NCBI GenBank assembly: GCA_024236055.1
Contig: JACKLF010000003.1
Coordinates: 434,001-498,000, forward strand
DNA length: 64,000 nucleotides
Reading direction: 5' to 3'
Origin: Alphaproteobacteria bacterium
Lineage (GTDB): Bacteria; Pseudomonadota; Alphaproteobacteria; Micropepsales; Micropepsaceae
The position numbers and the translations under genes are program-made. Positions within the stretch are counted from its first letter, which is position 1; each line of letters begins with the position of its first letter. This document shows positions 44,383 through 52,878 of this stretch, one piece after another. The notes below the pieces were generated by a model that was not told the DNA's origin, ran no database searches, and worked only from the letters and a program-made list of their open reading frames with translations.

Positions 44383-45744
44383 ATGACAGACATGACCTTT
44401 GCGGCGCTCGGCCTTGCCGAGCCCATTCTGCGTGCGCTTGGCGACGAGAATTACACCCATCCCACCCCCATCCAGGGCAAGGCGATCCCCGTGCTGCTGG
44501 CCGGCCGCGATCTTCTGGGCATTGCCCAGACCGGCACCGGCAAGACGGCGGCCTTCGCCATCCCCATGCTGCAAAAATTGTCGGTGGGCCACGTTCCCCC
44601 CGGCCCCAAACAGGCCAGGGGCCTGATTTTGGCCCCCACCCGCGAGCTGGCGGTGCAGATCGAGCAGTCCCTGCGGACCTATGGCCGCCACCTGAACCTG
44701 CGGATGGCGGTGATTTTGGGCGGGGTCAACCAGAACAGCCAGATCCGCACCATGGCGCGGGGGGTGGACATTCTGGTGGCCACGCCCGGCCGCCTGCTGG
44801 ACCTGGTGCAGCAGAAGCATGTGCGGCTGGACGCGGTGCAGGCCTTCGTGGTCGACGAGGCCGACCGCATGCTGGACATGGGCTTCATCCGCGACGTGCG
44901 CAAGCTGGTGGCGATGCTGCCGGGCCAGCGCCAGTCGATGCTGTTCTCGGCCACCATGCCGAATGACATCGCCACCCTGGCGCGCGAGATGATGAACAAT
45001 CCGGAGCGCATCGAGGTTGCACCCCAGGGCCGCACCGCCGATCGCATCACCCAGAAGCTCTATCATGTGGCCATGCCGCAGAAGCGCCAGCTTCTGTCGC
45101 ATTTGCTGCAGGACCTGGCGATGAACCGGGTGATCGTGTTCACCCGCACCAAGCATGGCGCCAACCGCGTCGCCCAGTTTCTGTGCAAGCAGGATATCGT
45201 CGCCGAGGCCATTCACGGCAACAAGTCGCAGAATGCCCGTCAGCGGGCGCTGGACATGTTCCGCAACGGCAAGGCGCGGGTTCTGGTGGCCACCGACATT
45301 GCCGCGCGCGGCATCGACATCGACGAGATTTCCCATGTCGTCAATTTCGAGCTGCCCAATGAGCCGGAAAGCTATGTTCACCGCATCGGCCGCACCGCGC
45401 GCGCCGGCGGTGAGGGCGTGGCGATCAGCTTCTGCGATCCGTCCGAGCGCGCCTATCTGCGCGACATTGAAAAGCTGACCCGCAACAAGATCGAGGTGGT
45501 GGCGCACGATTTGCCCGAGCCGACGCCGGAGGAACTGCGCCAGATGCAGGACGCGCCGCGTCCGCCCCACGGCCATCGCCATGGCAAGCCCGGGCATGGC
45601 AAGCCGGGACACAAGGGCGGCCACAATCACGGTGGCCAAAATCACGGCGGCCAAAACCATGGTGGTCAGAAGCCGGGCGGTGCCGGGCCCAAGAAGCGCA
45701 ACGGCAGCCGCGCCCACTGGAACCGCAAGCGGGACGCCGCCTAA
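44383..45744 (+). CDS. DEAD-box ATP-dependent RNA helicase (RhlE-like)
   Basis: A 453-residue helicase: Q motif YTHPTPIQGKAIP, motif I AQTGTGKTAA, PTRELA, motif II VDEADRMLDMG, SATMP, and motif VI HRIGRTARAG. After about residue 390 comes a basic tail with His-, Gly- and Asn-rich repeats (GKPGHGKPGHKGG, HGGQNHGGQ), probably for RNA binding. RhlE-type helicases act in ribosome assembly and RNA decay. AAGGA lies 5 bases before ATG 44383. The divergent double cold-shock gene suggests a shared response to cold, which is inference. Confidence 0.92.
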   Translation: MTDMTFAALGLAEPILRALGDENYTHPTPIQGKAIPVLLAGRDLLGIAQTGTGKTAAFAIPMLQKLSVGHVPPGPKQARGLILAPTRELAVQIEQSLRTYGRHLNLRMAVILGGVNQNSQIRTMARGVDILVATPGRLLDLVQQKHVRLDAVQAFVVDEADRMLDMGFIRDVRKLVAMLPGQRQSMLFSATMPNDIATLAREMMNNPERIEVAPQGRTADRITQKLYHVAMPQKRQLLSHLLQDLAMNRVIVFTRTKHGANRVAQFLCKQDIVAEAIHGNKSQNARQRALDMFRNGKARVLVATDIAARGIDIDEISHVVNFELPNEPESYVHRIGRTARAGGEGVAISFCDPSERAYLRDIEKLTRNKIEVVAHDLPEPTPEELRQMQDAPRPPHGHRHGKPGHGKPGHKGGHNHGGQNHGGQNHGGQKPGGAGPKKRNGSRAHWNRKRDAA

Positions 45745-45756
45745 GGCTTTCCAGCC

Positions 45757-46209
45757 ATGCAGATCTTCGTGGACGGCGATGCCTGTCCGGTGAAAGCGGA
45801 AGTCGAGAAGGTGGCGGCCCGGCATGGCCTGGCCGTCACCATCGTCTCCAATGGCGGACTTCGCCCTTCGGCCAATCCGCTCTTGCGCCATGTCACGGTG
45901 GCGGCCGGCGCTGACGCCGCCGATGACTGGATCGCCGAGCATATCGCCGCCGGGGACATCTGCATCACCGCCGACATCCCCCTGGCGGCGCGCTGCCTGG
46001 ACCGGCACGCGCGCGTGCTGGGCCCCAATGGCAAACCCTTCACCCAGGATGGTATCGGCATGGCGCTGGGCATGCGCGAGTTGAGCCGGCACCTGCGGGA
46101 ACTCACGCCGGGCGGCCAGAGCCACCATGCCGGTTTCACCAAGCAGGACCGCTCGCGCTTTCTGGGCGAACTGGAAAACTGCATCCAGGCCTTGAAACGC
46201 GCCGGGTGA
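45757..46209 (+). CDS. YaiI/YqxD family (DUF188, UPF0178) protein
   Basis: A 150-residue protein that begins MQIFVDGDACPVK, the family hallmark with a conserved Asp pair in a PIN-like fold, and contains DDWIAEHIAAGDICITADIPLA and PFTQDGIGMAL. Biochemical function is not established; the PIN-like fold suggests RNA handling. It starts 12 bases after the helicase stop and is likely in the same operon. Confidence 0.9.
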   Translation: MQIFVDGDACPVKAEVEKVAARHGLAVTIVSNGGLRPSANPLLRHVTVAAGADAADDWIAEHIAAGDICITADIPLAARCLDRHARVLGPNGKPFTQDGIGMALGMRELSRHLRELTPGGQSHHAGFTKQDRSRFLGELENCIQALKRAG

Positions 46210-46228
46210 TGGGCGCAAGACTGGCTGC

Positions 46229-47647
46229 ATGTCCGATTTCGGCCTGACACTGGAAAATCATTATGCCCGGCTGGGCGAAGGCTTCTTCACCCATCTGCCG
46301 GCGGAAGCGATCGGAAGCCCGCGCCTGATCCATGCCAATGCGGACGCGGCGCGGCTGATCGACCTGGACCCGGCGGTCTTTTCCGACCCGCGCTTTGCAC
46401 AGGCCATGGGCGGGCATCTGCCGCTGACCGGATTCAAGCCGCTGGCGATGGCCTATTCCGGCCACCAGTTCGGCGTCTGGGCCGGGCAGTTGGGCGATGG
46501 CCGGGCGCTGCTGGTGGGGCAGGCGCGCAACGCGCGCGGCGAACTGTGGGACATTCAGCTCAAGGGCGCGGGCAAGACGCCCTATTCGCGCTTTGGCGAC
46601 GGGCGCGCGGTGATGCGTTCCACCATCCGCGAATATCTCGCCAGCGCGGCGCTGGCGGCGCTGGACATTCCCACCAGCCGTGCGCTGTCGATCGTGGCGA
46701 CGGGCGAACAGGTGGTGCGCGAGACGCTGGAACCGGGCGCGGTGCTGGCCCGGCTGGCGCCCAGCCATGTGCGCTTCGGCCATTTCGAGCATGTCTTCCA
46801 TCACGGCCAGAAGGAGAAGGTGCGGGTTCTGGCCGATCATGTGATCGGCGAGTATTTTCCCGATCTGGCCGGCGATTATGCCGCCTGGTTCGGCGAAGTG
46901 GTGCGGCGCACCGCCCATCTGGTCGCCGCCTGGCAGGCGGTGGGCTTTGCCCATGGGGTGATGAACACCGACAATATGTCGATCCTCGGCCTGACCATCG
47001 ACTACGGCCCCTATGGCTTCATGGATGCCTATGATCCCTGGTTCATCTGCAACCACAGCGACGAACAGGGCCGCTATGCCTTTGCCAACCAGCCGGCGGT
47101 GGCGCTTTGGAACCTGCGCGCGCTGGCACTGACGCTGAGCGAACTGGTCGGCACCGAGGCGCTGCTGGACGCGCTGAACGATTTCGAACGGCATTTCGGC
47201 GCTGCCTATCGCGCGCGGATGCGGGCCAGGCTGGGCCTGGCGCGCGATGAGGAAGGCGACGACAAGCTGGTCGGCGATCTGCTGGCGCTGATGGCCAGGG
47301 CGCGGGCGGATTACAGCCTTGGTTTCCTGCACCTGACCGATGAAGGCGCATGGCTGAATCTGTTCGGCGAAATGGCTGAGGATGCCAGTGCATGGCTGGC
47401 GCGGTGGCAGGCGCGCACCAAAGACGAAGACCTGTCCGGCCTTGCGCGCGTCAATCCGCGCTATGTGCTGCGCAACTGGGTGGCCGAAACCGCCATTCGC
47501 GCGGTGGAAGACAAAAACGACATCGCAACCCTGGATCAGATTTTCAATCTGGTCCGGGCACCCTTCACCAAAAATGACGGCGGCGAGGCTTTCGCCGCGC
47601 CGCCGCCGTCTTCCATGTGCGATCTGGAAGTAAGCTGTTCGTCCTGA
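46229..47647 (+). CDS. selO: Protein adenylyltransferase SelO (YdiU family)
   Basis: A 472-residue pseudokinase-fold AMPylator with HQFGVWAGQLGDGRA, QLKGAGKTPYSR (nucleotide Lys), HGVMNTDNMSILGLTIDYGP (metal-binding Asn/Asp) and the C-terminal redox Cys (EVSCSS). SelO transfers AMP to Ser, Thr or Tyr in redox-related proteins. The sequence is complete, as the terminal VSCSS shows, although it ends close to the convergent dehydrogenase stop. The ATG follows the yaiI-like stop by 19 bases. Confidence 0.92.
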   Translation: MSDFGLTLENHYARLGEGFFTHLPAEAIGSPRLIHANADAARLIDLDPAVFSDPRFAQAMGGHLPLTGFKPLAMAYSGHQFGVWAGQLGDGRALLVGQARNARGELWDIQLKGAGKTPYSRFGDGRAVMRSTIREYLASAALAALDIPTSRALSIVATGEQVVRETLEPGAVLARLAPSHVRFGHFEHVFHHGQKEKVRVLADHVIGEYFPDLAGDYAAWFGEVVRRTAHLVAAWQAVGFAHGVMNTDNMSILGLTIDYGPYGFMDAYDPWFICNHSDEQGRYAFANQPAVALWNLRALALTLSELVGTEALLDALNDFERHFGAAYRARMRARLGLARDEEGDDKLVGDLLALMARARADYSLGFLHLTDEGAWLNLFGEMAEDASAWLARWQARTKDEDLSGLARVNPRYVLRNWVAETAIRAVEDKNDIATLDQIFNLVRAPFTKNDGGEAFAAPPPSSMCDLEVSCSS

Positions 47648-47653
47648 ACCCGC

Positions 47654-49135
47654 TTACCAGATCACAGAGATGTATTTGGCCTCGCAGAACTCGATCAGGC
47701 CGTGATGGCTGCCTTCGCGGCCCAGGCCCGACGCCTTGACGCCGCCAAAGGGTGCCGCCGGGTCCGACATGATGCCGCGATTGAGGCCGATCATGCCCGC
47801 TTCCAGTTTCTCGGAAAGCTGCAGGCCGCGCTTCAGGTCCTGGGTATAGAGATAGGCAGCCAGGCCGTATTCGGTGTCATTGGCCTTTCGGATCGCTTCG
47901 GCCTCGTCGTCAAAGGACTGCAGCGACACGACGGGTCCGAAAATCTCTTCCTTGATCATGTCGGCATTGTCCGGCACGTCGGCCAGAACCGTCGGCGGAT
48001 AGTAGAAGCCGGGCCGGTTCAGGCGCTGGCCGCCCAGCAGCAGCTTGGCGCCCTTGGCGATAGCGTCGTCCACCAGCTCGCCGATCTTGATCACGGCCTT
48101 CTCGTTGACCATCGGGCCAAGCGTCGATTCCGGATCGGTGGCTTCGCCCAGCTTGATCTCGGACATGCGCTTGACGATGCCGTCGGTGAAGCCCTTGTAC
48201 AGGTCCTTGTGGACATAGAAGCGGTTGGCGGCGGTGCAGGCCTCGCCCGAATTGCGCATCTTGGCCAGCATTGCGCCGTCCAGCGCCGCTTCCAGGTCGG
48301 CATCCTTGCACACCACGAAGGGCGCGTTGCCGCCCAGCTCCATGGACGAGGAAATCACCTGGTCGGCGGCTTCCTTCAGCAGCGCCGTGCCCACCGGGGT
48401 CGAGCCGGTGAACGACACCTTGCGCACGCGCGGATCGTGCAGGATGGTCTTGGACAGCACGCTGGCCTTGGACGTGGTCAGCACATTGACCACGCCCGCC
48501 GGCACGCCGCAGTCATGCAGGATCTGCGCGACGGCGAAAGCGGTCAGCGGGGTTTCTGTGGCGGGCTTGCAGATCACGGTGCAGCCGGCGGCCAGCGCCG
48601 GAGCGATCTTGCGGGTGGCCATCGCCGCCGGATAGTTCCAGGGCGTGATCAGAAGCGCGATGCCCATGGGCTGATACTGGACCATGATGCGCGCGCCGCT
48701 GGCCGGGGCCATCGCCATTTCACCCAGCACATGGCAGCACTCTTCGGCGTACCAGCGGAAGAATTCGGCGGCATAGAGAACCTCGCTGCGCGAGTCCGGC
48801 AGCGCCTTGCCGTTTTCCAGGCTGATCAGATAGGCGAGCCATTCGATATTCTCGACCATCTTTTCATAGCATTTGCGCAGGATCTCGGCGCGCTGGCGGG
48901 GCGTGGTGGCGGCCCAGCCGGCGGCGGCGGCATCGGCTGCATTCACCGCCGCCATCGCGTCATTGGCGTCGCAATCGGCAACGTCGGTGATCTTTTCGCC
49001 GGTCGAGGGATCGAAGACATCGACGCGCTTGCCGGTGCCCGAATTCACCCACTTGCCGCCGATCCACAGGTCGGTGGGGATGGGGAAGGGCGCGGGGCCG
49101 GTCTTGGGCGCGGGAATGGTCAGGGTGTTGGTCAT
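47654..49135 (-). CDS. NAD(P)-dependent succinate-semialdehyde dehydrogenase
   Basis: A 493-residue aldehyde dehydrogenase. The general base is in MELGGNAPFVV and the nucleophile is in SGEACTAANRFYV; NADP-type FTGSTPVGTALLK and the C-terminal GGVKASGLGREG complete the GabD-like pattern. It would oxidise succinate semialdehyde to succinate. It is the last gene of a minus-strand unit after an Ldh_2-like dehydrogenase and an iron-type alcohol dehydrogenase, which fits stepwise oxidation of a hydroxy compound such as 4-hydroxybutyrate. Confidence 0.88.
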   Translation of the reverse strand: MTNTLTIPAPKTGPAPFPIPTDLWIGGKWVNSGTGKRVDVFDPSTGEKITDVADCDANDAMAAVNAADAAAAGWAATTPRQRAEILRKCYEKMVENIEWLAYLISLENGKALPDSRSEVLYAAEFFRWYAEECCHVLGEMAMAPASGARIMVQYQPMGIALLITPWNYPAAMATRKIAPALAAGCTVICKPATETPLTAFAVAQILHDCGVPAGVVNVLTTSKASVLSKTILHDPRVRKVSFTGSTPVGTALLKEAADQVISSSMELGGNAPFVVCKDADLEAALDGAMLAKMRNSGEACTAANRFYVHKDLYKGFTDGIVKRMSEIKLGEATDPESTLGPMVNEKAVIKIGELVDDAIAKGAKLLLGGQRLNRPGFYYPPTVLADVPDNADMIKEEIFGPVVSLQSFDDEAEAIRKANDTEYGLAAYLYTQDLKRGLQLSEKLEAGMIGLNRGIMSDPAAPFGGVKASGLGREGSHHGLIEFCEAKYISVIW

Positions 49136-49172
49136 GGGGCTTCTCTTTTCAGGTATCGGGTCTTTTCAGGCA

Positions 49173-50393
49173 TCAGGAAGAAAGCGAGGCGCGGTCGCCG
49201 CTGAAGGCGGCGCGGGTGATCGCCTTCATCGCATCCACATCCAGCTTGCGGGGGTTGTTGTTGACCAGGCGGGCCGCACCGATGGCGCTTTCGGCGGTCC
49301 AGTCCTGCTTGTCTTCGGGCAGGCCCAGTTCCTTCAGCGTGACCGGGATCTTGATCTCGGCCAGCAGGGCGGCCACCGCGTCGATCAGCTTGTGCGACAG
49401 CTCCTCGTCGGTTCCGGTAAGCCCGATGGCGCGGGCGATCTCGGCGAAGGCGGCGACGCTGGAGGGACGGTTGTATTCCATCACATAGGGCATCAGCAGC
49501 GCCACGCCCATGCCGTGCGGGGTGTGGGTTTCATTGCCGACCGGATACTGGATGGCATGGGCCGCCGCGGTGCCCGCGGTGCCGAAGGCGCAGCCCGCCG
49601 ACAGCGAGGCCAGCATCATCTTCTCGCGCGCTTCCAGGTTGGCGCCGTCCTTCACCGCGGTGGGCAGGGCCTCGAAGATGTTCTTCAGCGCCAGAAGGCC
49701 GAAAGTGTCCGACAGGGCGTTCTTGCCCACGAAGACGTTCTTGACCGTCAGGTCGGGTGTGACCTGGCGGCGCGCCGCGGTGAAGCTTTCGATGGCATGG
49801 GTCAGTGCGTCGGCGCCCGACACCGCCGTCAGGCCCGGCGGGCAGGTCAGGGTCAGTTCGGGGTCGCAAACCGCCACGCGCGGGATCAGATAGGGGCTGG
49901 AAATGCCCACCTTGGTGCCGCGTTCGGTATCGGCGATGACCGCCACCGGGGTGACTTCCGATCCGGTACCCGACGTCGTGGGCACCGCGATCACCGGCGC
50001 GACGGGGCCGGGAATCTGGTTCTCGCCATAATAGTCGCGCAGCGAGCCGCCATGTTTCAGCAGCACGGCGACGCACTTGGCCATGTCCATGCAACTGCCG
50101 CCGCCGATGCCCAGCACGACGTCGGGATCGAAGCCGGCGCAGTCCTCCACGCAGCCGGTGATGCCGCCGATGGGCAGGTCGGCCTCGGTGCGGTCATAGA
50201 CCTTCACCTCGACGCCATTGGCCTGAATGTCGGCGACAATCGCCTTGAACTGGGCGTCCTGGCCCATGCGCGCATCGGTGCAGATCAGGGCGCGCTTGCC
50301 GATCTGGGCGGTCATCATCCCGATCGCGGCGCGCTGGCCGGAGCCGAACACCACCGACGCAGGCAGGCGCAGCGCGCCAAAAATACCAGTCAT
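49173..50393 (-). CDS. Iron-containing alcohol dehydrogenase
   Basis: A 406-residue type III alcohol dehydrogenase: nucleotide-binding GIGGGSCMDMAK, VPTTSGTGSEVTPVAV, and metal ligands in CDPELTL (Asp), DALTHAIES (His), AHAIQYP (His) and HTPHGMG (His). Four-hydroxybutyrate and lactaldehyde dehydrogenases belong here; next to a succinate-semialdehyde dehydrogenase, 4-hydroxybutyrate is a reasonable but unproven substrate. It follows the Ldh_2 gene by 3 bases and precedes the aldehyde dehydrogenase by 37. Confidence 0.87.
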   Translation of the reverse strand: MTGIFGALRLPASVVFGSGQRAAIGMMTAQIGKRALICTDARMGQDAQFKAIVADIQANGVEVKVYDRTEADLPIGGITGCVEDCAGFDPDVVLGIGGGSCMDMAKCVAVLLKHGGSLRDYYGENQIPGPVAPVIAVPTTSGTGSEVTPVAVIADTERGTKVGISSPYLIPRVAVCDPELTLTCPPGLTAVSGADALTHAIESFTAARRQVTPDLTVKNVFVGKNALSDTFGLLALKNIFEALPTAVKDGANLEAREKMMLASLSAGCAFGTAGTAAAHAIQYPVGNETHTPHGMGVALLMPYVMEYNRPSSVAAFAEIARAIGLTGTDEELSHKLIDAVAALLAEIKIPVTLKELGLPEDKQDWTAESAIGAARLVNNNPRKLDVDAMKAITRAAFSGDRASLSS

Positions 50394-50396
50394 TCT

Positions 50397-51416
50397 CTAT
50401 TTTCCTTCTTTGGCCTCGGCCGACAGTTTCTGCAGGTCCTCCCACAGGCCGTCGTCGATATAGACACCCTTTTGCAGGGATGTTTCGCGGGTCGCGCGCG
50501 CGCGGTCGCCGGGCGCCATCACGGGGCGGGCGGGATCGGCCGGAGCGGCGTTTCGGATGTCGTCCAGATAGGCGGTGACGATGGCCTTGGCGGCGGCGGC
50601 ATGCTGGGGGGCGATGACGATGAACAGGTCGCCCTTGTTCGACACTTCCACCGAATCCAGCGTGCCCTTCACATGGGTGCCGATGCCCGACAGCGCGAGA
50701 CTGGCGACCAGCACCTCGAAGGCGATGCCAAGCGCATAGCCCTTGGGCCCGCCAAAGGGCGCGATGGCGCCTTTCTTGGCTGCCACCGCATCGGTGGTGG
50801 GATCGCCATTCTCATCCAGCGCCCAGCCTTCGGGGATCGGTGCGCCGCGATTGGCATGGTCGTGAATCTTGCCCATCGAAACCAGGCCGGTGGCCATGTC
50901 CAGCACCATGGGGTGCGGATCGGCGGGCACGCCGATGGCGATGGGGTTGGTGCCGATCATCGCCTTGCGCCCACCCCAGGGATGGACCAGCGCCTCGCTG
51001 ATGGTCAGGGCGATAACGGTCAGGCCCTGGCTGGCGACCTGTTCGGCGTAATAGGCCAGCGCGCCCAGGTGGTTGCAGTTGTTGATGGCGGCAATGGCGA
51101 TGCCGTCCTCGCGCGCCTTGGGCACGATGGCGTCCAGCGCCGCCTGCACTACAACGGGCCCCAGTCCGCGCATCCCATCGACGCTGAGAAAATTGCGCGA
51201 CGACCAGACCTGGGCGCCGGTCTTGCCGGGCGCCGACAGGCCGGCATGGATGCGCTCGATCACCCGGCGCAGGCGCAAAAGGCCGTGGCTGGGGATACCG
51301 CGCATCTCCGCGTCGATGAACAGGCCCGCCTGAATCTTCGCATGGTCCGGCGGCACCCCATTGTCGGTCAGGATGCCCTCGGCCAGGGCGCGAAGTTTCT
51401 CGGCGGGAACCAGCAT
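50397..51416 (-). CDS. Malate/L-lactate/ureidoglycolate dehydrogenase family (Ldh_2) oxidoreductase
   Basis: A 339-residue NAD(P)-dependent oxidoreductase of the non-Rossmann LDH2/MDG fold, with IPSHGLLRLRRVIERI (catalytic His), NNCNHLGALAYYAE, IGTNPIAIGVP and FGGPKGYALGIAFEVL. Members reduce or oxidise 2-keto/2-hydroxy acids. The first gene of the operon, it starts 10 bases from a perfect 12-bp palindrome that probably binds the divergently encoded GntR-type regulator. Confidence 0.86.
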   Translation of the reverse strand: MLVPAEKLRALAEGILTDNGVPPDHAKIQAGLFIDAEMRGIPSHGLLRLRRVIERIHAGLSAPGKTGAQVWSSRNFLSVDGMRGLGPVVVQAALDAIVPKAREDGIAIAAINNCNHLGALAYYAEQVASQGLTVIALTISEALVHPWGGRKAMIGTNPIAIGVPADPHPMVLDMATGLVSMGKIHDHANRGAPIPEGWALDENGDPTTDAVAAKKGAIAPFGGPKGYALGIAFEVLVASLALSGIGTHVKGTLDSVEVSNKGDLFIVIAPQHAAAAKAIVTAYLDDIRNAAPADPARPVMAPGDRARATRETSLQKGVYIDDGLWEDLQKLSAEAKEGK

Positions 51417-51426
51417 GTGACACTAT

Positions 51427-51438
51427 ATCCTATAGGAT
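51427..51438. promoter_or_regulatory. Predicted operator for the GntR-type regulator
   Basis: ATCCTATAGGAT is a perfect 12-bp palindrome within AT-rich DNA between divergent starts at 51416 (dehydrogenase operon) and 51507 (regulator). GntR/FadR-type proteins bind short palindromes of this kind. Its position over the leader of the minus-strand operon suits repression. Confidence 0.6.
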
Positions 51439-51506
51439 CGCGGGACCGTATGGGCTATGGTCAGCCGGGTCAACCGGAATCCACGGACGAAAGCGGAAAT
51501 AAAGCC

Positions 51507-52169
51507 ATGTCGGCCAACGGACAGATCGAGCGCCCCTCCGGGCTGGCGGACAGCGTCTATCGGCGCATCCGGGCCGACATCATGTCCCTGAAACTGCCGC
51601 CGGATTCGCGGATTTCCATGGACAGCCTGGCGCGGGAGCTGGGCGTCTCCCAGACCCCGATCCGCGAGGCGCTGTCGATGCTGGAGGCCAATGGCCTGGT
51701 CAGCCGCAAGCAGTTCGCCGGCTATTGCACCGCCCCGCGCCTGACCCGGGCCCAGCTGGACGAGCTGTTCGAGTTCCGCCTGCTGGTGGAGCCCCATGCC
51801 GCGCGCAAGGCGGCCGAGGCGATGGGCGCGGGTGATGCGGCGCGCCTCAGCGAAATCGCCGAGCGGATGGATGCGCGCCACCGGCCCGCCGCCAGTCATG
51901 AGGACTTCGCCGACAGCGACACCGAGTTTCACCGCCAGATCGCGCTGGGGGCCGGCAACGGGCTGATCGCGGATTCGCTGGCGCGCCTGCACATTCATGT
52001 GCAGATCTTCCGCTCCAGCTTCGGCAGCAAGCTGGCCGCCGAGGCGGTGGCCGAACATGCCCGGGTGCTGGATGCGATCCTGGCCCATGACGGGGATGCC
52101 GCCGAAGGCGCCATGAAGGGCCATATCGAACGGTCGTGGCGCCGGCTGCGCGGGCTGGAAGAAAACTAG
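51507..52169 (+). CDS. GntR family transcriptional regulator, FadR subfamily (FCD domain)
   Basis: A 220-residue regulator. The N-terminal winged helix has LARELGVSQTPIREALSMLEANGLV at about residues 41-65. The C-terminal all-helical FCD domain has the metal-binding set D138, H142, H184, H206, so it should bind a carboxylate effector with a metal. ATG 51507 was chosen because the wHTH follows at once. It is divergent from the Ldh_2 operon and probably represses it; its stop overlaps the convergent RraA-like stop. Confidence 0.9.
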   Translation: MSANGQIERPSGLADSVYRRIRADIMSLKLPPDSRISMDSLARELGVSQTPIREALSMLEANGLVSRKQFAGYCTAPRLTRAQLDELFEFRLLVEPHAARKAAEAMGAGDAARLSEIAERMDARHRPAASHEDFADSDTEFHRQIALGAGNGLIADSLARLHIHVQIFRSSFGSKLAAEAVAEHARVLDAILAHDGDAAEGAMKGHIERSWRRLRGLEEN

Positions 52170-52870
52170 TCGGTCTGCGTTTTGCGCCAGGCCTGGTAGC
52201 GGGCCTTTGTTTCTTCGTTGGCCGGATACAGGCCGGGCAGGGCGACGCCCTTTTTGACCTCTTCGATCACCCAGCCTTCATGGCGTTCCTGTTCGATCGC
52301 CTGTTCGGTCACTTCGGCCAGCATCGCCTGGGGGATTACCACCGCGCCGTCGCCATCGGCGCTGATGATGTCGCCGGGGAAGATGGCGACCCCGCCACAG
52401 CCCACCGGCTCGTTCCAGGCCACGAAGGTCAGGCCCGCGACCGAGGCCGGTGCTGCGGCGCCCGCGCACCACAGCGGCAGGCCGGTGGCCAGCACGCCTT
52501 CCATGTCGCGCATCACGCCATCGGTGATCAGCGCGCCCACCTTGCGATAGGCCATGCGCGCGCAAAGGATGTCGCCGAAGATGCCGGCATCGGTCACGCC
52601 CAGCGCGCCGGCCACGGCGATGTCACCTTCCGCCATCGCCTCGATCGCGGCGCGGGTGGAGATGGGCGAGCCCCAGGAGGCCGGGGTCGCCAGATCCTCG
52701 CGCGCGGGCACGAAGCGCAGGGTGAAGGCCGGGCCCACCACGCGCGCCTGACCCGGCTGTTTGGGAAACGCGCCCCTGATCCACACATTGCGCAGGCCCT
52801 TTTTCAGAAGAACCGTGGTGAGGGTGGCGGTGGAAATGCCTTGCAGTGCGGATTTGGTGGCGGCGTCCAT
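52166..52870 (-). CDS. RraA-like 4-hydroxy-4-methyl-2-oxoglutarate aldolase family protein
   Basis: A 234-residue RraA-fold protein with ALGVTDAGIFGDIL, ALITDGVMRDMEGV (the Arg-Asp pair of the active site) and GDIISADGDGAVVIPQAML. Longer than RraA (about 160), it matches the HMG/CHA aldolase group, which cleaves 4-carboxy-4-hydroxy-2-oxoadipate-type compounds to pyruvate and a keto acid. ATG 52870. It lies 8 bases after the upstream quinoprotein stop and so is probably in the quinoprotein operon. Confidence 0.82.
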   Translation of the reverse strand: MDAATKSALQGISTATLTTVLLKKGLRNVWIRGAFPKQPGQARVVGPAFTLRFVPAREDLATPASWGSPISTRAAIEAMAEGDIAVAGALGVTDAGIFGDILCARMAYRKVGALITDGVMRDMEGVLATGLPLWCAGAAAPASVAGLTFVAWNEPVGCGGVAIFPGDIISADGDGAVVIPQAMLAEVTEQAIEQERHEGWVIEEVKKGVALPGLYPANEETKARYQAWRKTQTD

Positions 52871-52878
52871 GATGATCC

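Noticed and set aside
47580..47647. Apparent premature end of SelO
   Set aside because: The end VSCSS is the family's normal C-terminus, so the protein is complete.
48873..51506. Long N-terminal extension of the GntR regulator frame
   Set aside because: The frame is open upstream only because it lies opposite the dehydrogenase genes. The regulator's own ATG at 51507 starts directly before its DNA-binding domain.
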